A stretch of 60,496 nucleotides of DNA, taken from contig JAYMGJ010000138.1 of the NCBI GenBank assembly GCA_037178675.1, positions 1 through 60,496 on the forward strand, read 5' to 3'. The DNA is from Scleroderma bovista. Lineage: Eukaryota > Basidiomycota > Agaricomycetes > Boletales > Sclerodermataceae. The notes below the pieces were generated by a model. It had not been told where the DNA came from. It saw nothing but the letters and a program-made list of their open reading frames with translations, and ran no database searches. The translations under genes were made by a program, and so were the position numbers. Shown here in pieces: positions 53,440 to 60,496 of the stretch. The first letter of the stretch is position 1, and each line of letters opens with the position of its first letter.

Positions 53440-54515
53440 TGTGTCATACATGAGCATTGGTTCACAGTAACGGAGCAAACAGCAAACATTACCTCCTGTA
53501 GTTTACGGAGAGTCGTCTCAAATTTCTGGTTTAACACAAGTATTTCAGATTCCCTGTTGACCTAAAGAACAAGTTGCTTAACTAATGAAAATAATGCATG
53601 AAGTAGCTCACCTGTAGTCATTGGATTTCCACTTTCGCTTCATTCCGCACTTCGTTGAGATCCCTTTGGAGTTTTCAGAGCACCTCCGATTGTTGTGCAA
53701 TGACGACGTCCTTCGATCCAATCTGGGCTAACACCAAGCTTTGTGCAGCAGTCTGCCGTTGCACCTCTTCTAAGCCCTTCCTGAGCTGGGAAAGGAGCCG
53801 AGACTGGTCAGCAATAATGACATCCTTATCCCTGATCTGTGCTTCCAAATTCTACAGTTATGAGCAAGCGGAACAGAGTTGGCGGGAAATGGTACGTACA
53901 CTAAAGCTAGCCTCTCTTTGATGAAATTTGCCTTCCAGTATCTATTGTCAGTCAAACAGAAGATGGGTAGAAGATGGGACGCACATTAAAATCAGCGCAT
54001 TTGTGATTGAGCTTGTTCCTCATATCATAAACCTGATTGTGCAAGGTGCTGGAATAATCAACTTCTCTTACAAGGACTTTAGATGGAGGCTGACATAGCA
54101 AATGAATAAATTGTCGCTAACACAAGGATTCTGCATACCTCTGTAGCTGAGGGAGTCTCGGGCGCAAAGTGAATTAAGGGTCGCTTGTAGATAACCATGG
54201 TGCCTTCAATACCTTCACCGCCTGTATAACGCATTGGTGAACATAAATATCTCCCTAGTAGTACTAACCCACACTAGGGGTTAACTCTTTGGACGAGTTG
54301 GAGGATGGGGGGACCAGGAACGAGCCTGGGACATGGTCATCCGTGGGTATCGCTGGTGTAGGTGTGGTGTCGGTGTCCATTGCTGCGACATCGGTGTCCA
54401 TCATCGGAGTTGAGCCAGTTGATAATACCAACAGGCCTTCTTCAAGGGAGTCGGAAGCAAACAATTCATCATGCATATCGGTGGGATTATGGAAGAACGA
54501 TTTGAAGAAGGCCAT
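53440..54515 (-). pseudogene. Coiled-coil protein, multi-exon, two in-frame TGAs
   Basis: First exon from 54515 (MAFFKSFFHNPTDMHDELF..., Thr/Pro/Asp-rich), then exons with GEGIEGTMVIYKRPLIHFAPETPSATE, PPSKVLVREVDYSSTLHNQVYDMRNKL, YWKANFIKERLA, a long heptad exon LEAQIRDKDVIIADQSRLLSQLRKG / LEEVQRQTAAQSLVLAQIG..., and VNRESEILVLNQKFETTLRKLQE. TGA at 53675-53677 and 53618-53620 interrupt the heptad exon, each fitting CGA. It may be the 5' part of the gene at 52107-53416 or a separate gene. Function unknown. Confidence 0.5.
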
Positions 54516-54671
54516 GGTTTGGAGTGGAGGTGGTTAGAATGTCTCATGTCTCATGAATGCACTCTCAATAAGTGTACTGCATACCACACTGTGACGAGAA
54601 TTAGAATCGTAAGGCATAATTGTTGCAAACCGTGGGGGCATGTTAAAAATTAACAATTGATAGGTGCACGG

Positions 54672-54935
54672 TAAAGCGCAGTTGGCCCGACAATTAGCAG
54701 ACCTGGAGTGACGCCATCAATTAACAGCTCAATCATTATGTAGAACAGTTCCTTACCGATAAAGATACGCTAATTGTTCTATTATCTATTACCGATATAT
54801 TTGTATCATGGATTCGGATTTAAGTAGCTAATGAAATATTACCATTAGTTTACGGTTGGAAATTTTGGCCCACCGACAAATATTAGCCTGATGTGGAGGA
54901 AGCACTGTAGAAGGTTAGTTCCGGAAGGGTGCAAA
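54672..54935 (+). repeat. Dispersed repeat R, copy 3
   Basis: Same unit as 5835-6010 and 8505-8790, starting 'ttggcccgacaattagcagacctgg' and running to 'ggcccaccgacaaatattagcc' and 'tgtggaggaag'. About 88-90% identical by eye to copy 2. Confidence 0.7.
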
Positions 54936-55689
54936 ACAGGTCCGCCCAAGGGAACTGGGTCTGGCTCAAACTGGTAGAGTCGGAAAAGCGAAGAAAGGTG
55001 CACAGAGCACTCGGACTAGCAAGGAGTGGGGTGTGACGAGCAGCGCAGTGGAAAAGAGGGTGGACGAGAGAGCGCAAGGTGCGCTCTGGTCAAAAGCCTA
55101 GAGAGTTCCCTAGCGAGCGGAGGAGAGACGTATGCGAAAGTGAGGGACACACGGCGAAAGACGAAACGATATGACGAAACGAGCGAATACGATAAAATGC
55201 GACGATGAGACCTTGAACAAACTGAAACCTCACGTAGAAGCTGGGGCTCTTACTCTGCTATGAGGGGGAGAAAAAGAATGTTGTATTCTTCCAGGGTAAG
55301 GTATATGTGGCCCTAGGACCAATGTACGGAACATAAGGGTCAGGAAACACTGTAGCGCTCCAAGCGCGTCTAAGCGGTAACTCTAGTCTAAATAAGGGAA
55401 ATGGTGCGCACTCTGGCACTATCTGACATAACGAAAAGGGTCCACAACCGAGTAACAGGCACCCGAGCATCAACAGATGACATAAAGAAGTGGGAAACTC
55501 TAACAAGGGAGATGGGCGCAAAGACGTACCCATGACGTGAAGTGTACAAAAGAGGGAGGACCGGAACAGCTTAACAGGGTCGCGGGTGGTTGCGTTTGCG
55601 TGCGAGTGAGCGAGGGTGGTCGAGTCGGGTCCTACTTGAGCTTGGGCGAGCGTTCGGGTGGTCTGTGCATTGAGTCGCGATTTCACCCG
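54936..55689. other. Purine-rich unique sequence, no gene recognised
   Basis: Rich in gag/gaaag words on the plus strand. A minus-strand frame at 55258 runs on into the satellite, where it is only the translation of the repeat; its downstream part has no recognisable motif. Confidence 0.4.
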
Positions 55690-56350
55690 TGCGAGTGATC
55701 GGGCACACAGCAGCCACGGATGCACTCGCACGAGCGAGCAAGTCGGGTGTGACGCGATCGAACAGATGCGAGTGGACGGGCGAGCATGCGGGTCGGACGG
55801 GATGCGATCGGGTGGTCTGCGAGTCAAGTCGTGGCTACACCCGTGCGAGCGATTGGGCGCACAGCAGCCGCGGATACACTCGCACGAGAGAGAATGCGAG
55901 CGGGTTGGACGTGACGTGATCGAGTGCGATGCGAGACGAGTCGCGACTACACCCATGCGAGTGATCGGGCGCGCAGCAGCCACGGATGCACTCGCGCGAG
56001 CGAGCAAGCGAGTCGGGTGTGATGCGATCGAACAGATGTGAGTGGGCGGGCGAGCATGCGGGTCGGACGGGATGCGATCGGGTGATCTGCGAGTCAAGTC
56101 GTGGCTACACCCGTGCGAGCGATCGGGCGCACAGCAGCCGCGGATACACTGGCACAAGAGAGAACGCGAGTGGGTTGTGATGTGATCGAGTGCGATGCGA
56201 GACAAGTCGCGACTACACCCGTGCGAGTGATCGGGCGCGCAGCAGCCACGGATGCACTCGCGCGAGCGAGCGAGCGAGTCGGGTGTGATGCGATCGAACA
56301 GATGCAAGTGGACGGGCTAGTATGCGGGTCGGATGTGATGCGATCGGGGG
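55690..56350. repeat. CpG-dense satellite, 266-bp period
   Basis: The word tgcactcg recurs at 55721, 55987 and 56253, exactly 266 bp apart. Within each unit a half-unit-like block (gatcgggcgcacagcagcc and a variant) appears twice, ~118-153 bp apart. The array is made almost only of gcgag/cgatcg/gtcgg words and is dense in CpG. Long frames on both strands are repeat translations. Confidence 0.85.
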
Positions 56351-56504
56351 GTGTGCCTTACCGCGGGGGCGCGTCTAGGTGGGTCTCTCGCAGGGCTTAG
56401 GGTGTGACAGCTAGGGAGCTGTGCGCCTAGAGACCCAGGTGTCTCTACAGCGCGTTGACCTAGAGTGCGATTCGTCAGGAGTTGTACGAAGAAGTTGATG
56501 CACC

Positions 56505-57370
56505 CATACCTAGTGAACCGATCTGGAGTCCAGGAGCCATCTGAATCACAGGATAGCTTTCGCAATGGGTACATATATACTATATAATCTAACTTGTGTG
56601 CCCATAGCACCGCCAACTACGGTTGCTGGTTGCAGTGCTTTTTGCATACTTCAAATTTATTGCATTTGCTATGCACTACCACTACTATTGCACTACCATT
56701 ACTATTACTACTACGGTACTAGAAGGGAAAAGAATGTGGTAGGAAAGAAAGGGAAATCTGGCTTAGCCGATGGCTTCTTAAACTGGACGGTGTTTCAAAG
56801 TCCACATTGCGGACAAGCCCATGCTGTGGAAACTCGGGCCCAAGTCACGTGCAGACTTGCCATCATTCAGTTTATAAGGCCACCGTTTTCACACAACACT
56901 TTCTTCTGCTTCTTCCATCTCTCCACAATAGTACACCTGCAATTATAATTGTGTTCGTTAGTTATAGTAAGGATTGTAACTGGAATGATAGTATTCCATA
57001 ACAAAGACCAAAAATATGAAGTTGCCCAAAGGACTACGAATTCCTATATCATTGAATGATGGGCCACAATTGGGGCTTGCGTTGCAGGTGACGTGTAAGT
57101 GACATTGAATTTTATGTGTTTCATAGTCAATCTAACATGTGCCGTAGAGTCTCGCATTTTGCGATCCGAGTACAATACCTCTGTTCTTATTGTGTTGGAT
57201 GCATTTGTTGGTAAGTGCATCACAACCGTAGCTACTAATTAATTGATGCCAAGAATTTGACACCGTTGTCGCAAGTGTTCGTCGAGATCCGCCAGCCTTT
57301 TGGTGCTATGAGTAACCATGCGACGCAACCCACCATTCTTATTGTGCATAAATGAAGTGGCCACTAGTTT
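56505..57370 (+). repeat. Dispersed repeat D, copy 2
   Basis: Matches 9486-10300 in the same orientation (catacctagtgaacc, agccatctgaatcac, ggtaggaaagaaa, cttcttaaactggac, cattcagtttataagg, cattcttattgtg). Internal spacing differs by tens of bases. Non-coding. Confidence 0.65.
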
Positions 57371-57938
57371 CAGGCCCCAAACTGAGAAGTTTGTTTACCC
57401 CCTTACGTGTCACTTTTCCTCATCATTCATAGGGAACTCCAATGGTCGGGGGGGACAATGCAGGGTGATCTGCCAGGCTTGTCCTGTTGTATGACTTGTA
57501 GTCAATCTAATTTGTGCCCATGAAGAATGTAATAGTAGTATATCTAAACATACAATTCGGTGTAAGCTTTGCTTCACTTTCTACACCTAAGTACTAATAT
57601 TGTTCATTGTTTGTCGATACAGATATCTACCGGCTTTGGCTTCTTGTACTTTTTGCGATCTGTGAGGGGGAAGTGGGTGGAGTGGTCCTAGCCCTTTGTT
57701 TCTGCCGAGCCTTAGAGGATGTATACTTTAATTGCAATAGTACCAGGTCCTGAACTGGCCAGCAGTCTTCAAAGTCATCAAGGTCGGGAAATTGAGCTAT
57801 GGCCTAGCTCGTCTGGGTGAGTTGGCATAACTATCCTGCTCTCACTACTGCTTACCATTTTGTTTATGGTTTCCAATGCCTTACAGTCTTGCAGGCTTCG
57901 GCATTTGGTTGGGTCTAAATATTTACCCACCTCTTTCT
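57371..57938. other. No gene recognised
   Basis: Contains a second 'tagtcaatctaatttgtg' resembling the one in repeat D (57125), so it may be a decayed continuation of that repeat. It may also hold 3' sequence of the minus-strand gene fragment at 57939-58559. Confidence 0.35.
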
Positions 57939-58559
57939 TTACGAAACGCTGTCACGGCAAACCATCTTAAACGCTACACACTCCACCAGACAACTGAAAA
58001 TTACCTTTAATTTTTTGCAGCCATCTTTTCCCCAGCCCAGTTGATCCTCCCAATTGTAGCCACCCCTCCCTGGCCACCCCACCTCACCACTTGGTTTAGG
58101 GATTCTCTTTCTGTCACTTTCTTGCTCTTTGTTGAGGGATGACAAACTTGACTCCGTTGACAAGGGTGAGTTGGACCTTGCTCTACGGCTTTCAATGATA
58201 GTGACAGATTTCTCTGTTCCTTTTCCCGAAAGTTTTGTGGTGGGGACGACCTCTCCGGGGGTTGTTGCTCTTGAACTTGTTCCAGGTGTACTCATGTGCA
58301 CCATTTTGGTGGTGGACCTACTAGTGTTGGTTGTCGGTAGTACAGCCATTGGAAGTTGCGATATAACTATCTCTTCCATGGCAGATACATGCACAGGAGT
58401 TTTAGGCTGGTAGCATATTTCCGTCTGTGAAGACAACATGGATAATAGCAGTGGTTCATTGGCATCGTAAAATGCGGGAACTGGATGGGACTTGGAGGTG
58501 GGCATGGTATGTGATACAAATCCAAAATGGCAAGAAGGACTTATTAACATTTCGATCAT
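57939..58559 (-). pseudogene. Fragment of a dispersed Agaricomycete gene of unknown function
   Basis: The frame contains SNSPLSTESSLSSLNKEQESDRKRIPKPSGEVGWPGRGGYNWEDQLGW..DGCKKLK, ending in what looks like an intron donor (aaggtaattttc). The motif 'IPKPxGExGxPxxGGYN' followed by 'LGW' is one I have seen repeatedly in mushroom proteins associated with transposon-rich regions. The upstream part is Ser/Thr-rich. Sequence after the putative donor is missing, so this is a truncated piece. Confidence 0.5.
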
Positions 58560-58639
58560 ATTCCGCCTTTTCGTTTCCAGTCGACTCCCTTTTGTTTCGC
58601 CTTATAACAATTGAAGTTTTGGTATGGTAATCTTACATC

Positions 58640-59882
58640 ATTAATTAATTGCGTTATTTCCAGGTCTGCCAATTGTTGGGTCTACTGCACTTTAACGATG
58701 CACCGGTGATCTTTTCGTCGTTTCGGCCCCTGGCCCCTGGTTATTGTCTGGAGGGTCTGTAACTCAATTATATCCGAATTGCGAATTCTGTCACACCTAA
58801 TTACCTTGCTTTGCGGTATTAAATCACGAGGGTTTGCTTATCATTGGGTCACCCTAGTGACAACTAGGCCATTGCCATCACTACAAATCCTTGTCTTCAA
58901 GATCTTAAATTGCATCTTGCAACGACTTCCAGCATGAGTCGAAGAACAGCAACATGCAGCAAAGAAGAAAGTTGAGCACTGAGTGCCCCATAGTGCCAGT
59001 GAATACGTTTGATAGTACTATAGCTTCCCCCCCACCCACTCGAAGAGTGCCACCAGCCACAACGTCCATCTCCATCTGCGCTATCTATGACCCAAGTAGG
59101 TGCTTGATACAACATGATACCACGAAGCTTACCGCATGTATCTCATAGAGGCTCGTCCTATTCGGCATTGAAGCAGTGGTCAAGCTCATTTTTGCAGCTG
59201 CCATTGATATGGCAGCCCAACTTCTCCCCTCCAATTCCCTCTTCTGCCTCATACTCGTCGCCCTTTGTGGGTTAATCATGGTTTCCGTTTTGAAAAGCTG
59301 GGAAATTCTGGTGAGGGAGGTGAGGGAGATGAGGGAGAACCAGGTTGATAGGTAGTGTGAATGCAAACAAATTACAATCATATTACAATCATTCTACATC
59401 TGTGTGGCTGTGATCGACTACCAAAGACACTAAGTGGGCAGTTAGTGGGCATTTAGCGGTCTGTGAGCGGGCGTTGAATGGACACTCAATGGGCGATAAA
59501 TTTGACTGAGAATCAAAATATATTATTCACACTATTGATTTTGAGCTTGACCAAATATTATGTTTTGACAGCCATCAAAATAACCCATGAAATATAATAT
59601 TCTGACATACCTGTTGAAATATAATTTTTTGTTGGTTGTCAAATCTCCCACAGAATATAATATAGTGGCAAGAATTTTGATGGTAACCAAATATATAATT
59701 GTCTTTTCCATTTTGACAAAGATCTAATTGTTCACATAAGTAAATATTTTGGTGAACATTCTGAGGTACATCTAAATATAAAATTATACAAAACAGATAA
59801 TTGTATATCAGAACATAATATTCTGCATTTGGCTTCAGAATTAACTTCTGCGGACATCAAAATATTGAAATTTCCCATGTGT
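58640..59882 (-). repeat. Right arm of the inverted repeat (partner 4805-5885)
   Basis: Reverse-complement homologue of the left arm over its whole length, ending 'gaaatttcccatgtgt' at 59882. It contains an extra ~125-bp block (about 59075-59200) absent from the left arm. The outer flanks of the two arms share no sequence beyond a GAGTC word near each edge, adjacent on the left and offset by three bases on the right, so no target duplication is proven. Confidence 0.8.
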
Positions 59883-60214
59883 CAAGAGTCTGTGACTCTG
59901 CCATAATTCAGTCAACAAGCTGCTGCTGGCATTGGATCTCATCACCTAATTTGGTAGCTCACTGATAAAGAGGGTGACCAGAAGAGGGAGACTGGCCTGT
60001 GTTCAGCAGTTGGAAATCCAGCATACTACACTCACTGCAAAGGAATTGTAAGTGCATCATGGCACTGTTAAGGCACATGGAAGCAGCAGAGGATCAAGAC
60101 ATCATCAGCAAAACAGCACTTTTGGGCTACAGATACTACAGACCACATGACTTGTGTACAGGTCTGTACAGCCTGTACAGACCCATCAACTCTGTACAAC
60201 TCTGTAAATTCCTA
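59883..60214. other. Unassigned, with 'gtaca' palindromic words
   Basis: No protein recognised. From 60155 several 'tctgtacag' words precede the minisatellite. Confidence 0.35.
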
Positions 60215-60496
60215 ACTACTGACACTATTGCTACACCTTTACTACACTTTTGACTACACTTTTTTGTACACTTTAACTACACTTTTTACTACACTTTTAC
60301 TACGCTTTTTTGTACACTTTTACTACACTTTTTACTACACTTTTTTGTACACTTTTTTGTACACTTTTTGTACACTTTTACTACACTTTTGACTACACTT
60401 TTACTACACTTTTACTACACTTTGTTGTACACTTTTGCTACACTTTTGAGTACACTTTTGGCTACACTTTTACTACGCTTTTTTGTACACTTTGAC
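60215..60496 (+). repeat. Minisatellite running off the window edge
   Basis: Two alternating 12-13-bp units, (t)actacacttt(t) and ttgtacacttt(t), repeat about 22 times to the last base. The plus strand has almost no G except within 'gtac' and 'gac', giving strong strand asymmetry. Confidence 0.85.

Noticed and set aside
7145..53677. TGA recoding (selenocysteine or an altered genetic code) to explain the many in-frame TGAs
   Set aside because: The contexts fit Arg rather than Sec or Trp, they occur in dead transposons as well as genes, and the damage co-occurs with CpG transitions in LTRs. CpG deamination is simpler.
55258..56307. 349-codon minus-strand open frame as a gene
   Set aside because: Most of it is the translation of the 266-bp satellite, with the same Arg/Ser/Cys-rich peptide repeated; stops are rare because of base composition.
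60215..60496. Telomere or subtelomere
   Set aside because: There is no TTAGGG-type array; the units are 12-13 bp and based on actacacttt/gtacacttt.

Overview
The window looks like a transposon-rich, probably heterochromatic stretch of a filamentous basidiomycete (Agaricomycetes-type) nuclear genome. The evidence is about 50-bp spliceosomal introns, Ty3/Gypsy chromoviruses, a DIRS-order retroelement with a tyrosine recombinase, a Plavaka/Tnp2-type DNA transposase, hAT-like MITEs, and decayed copies of ordinary fungal genes (STN1-like, AIP1-like, SPT5-like KOW, F-box, WD40). I saw no tRNA, rRNA, CRISPR or bacterial operon. Species cannot be named from sequence alone.

Layout. 1-4278: LTRs and LTR fragments of one Gypsy family, one carrying a 185-bp solo LTR with a perfect target duplication. 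4279-4804: LINE endonuclease relic. 4805-5885 and 58640-59882: a roughly 1.1-1.2-kb inverted repeat enclosing almost all the rest. 5.8-10.3 kb: dispersed repeats, an F-box pseudogene, a decayed tandem-repeat reading frame and a MITE. 10494-11077 and 30051-30542: two halves of one gene split by a 19-kb insertion. That insertion is an outer Gypsy element (11078-30050), itself split inside gag by an inner chromovirus (19820-27703). The inner element carries an oppositely oriented, spliced Zn2Cys6-type gene between pol and its 3' LTR. 30.8-34.5 kb: STN1-like and AIP1-like pseudogenes, convergent. 34.95-40.25 kb: a KOW-repeat SPT5-like gene with a MITE in an intron and a solo LTR in its last exon. 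40.7-45.3 kb: DIRS-like element. 45.6-46.9 kb: WD40 gene remnant. 47.4-51.5 kb: Plavaka/Tnp2 transposase. 52.1-54.5 kb: uncharacterised coiled-coil genes. 55.7-56.35 kb: CpG-dense 266-bp satellite. 56.5-60.5 kb: repeats, a fragment of another dispersed gene, and a minisatellite at the edge.

The main theme is mutation at CpG. At least 15 in-frame TGA codons sit where the reading frame otherwise continues with recognisable protein, in transposons and host-gene copies alike, and all are readable as CGA to TGA. All 14 substitutions I can see between the two inner LTRs, and both between the two outer LTRs, are transitions at CpG. The inner LTR pair is much more diverged than the outer pair although nesting makes the inner element the later insertion. 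This points to remobilisation of the whole composite, LTR gene conversion, or unequal methylation.
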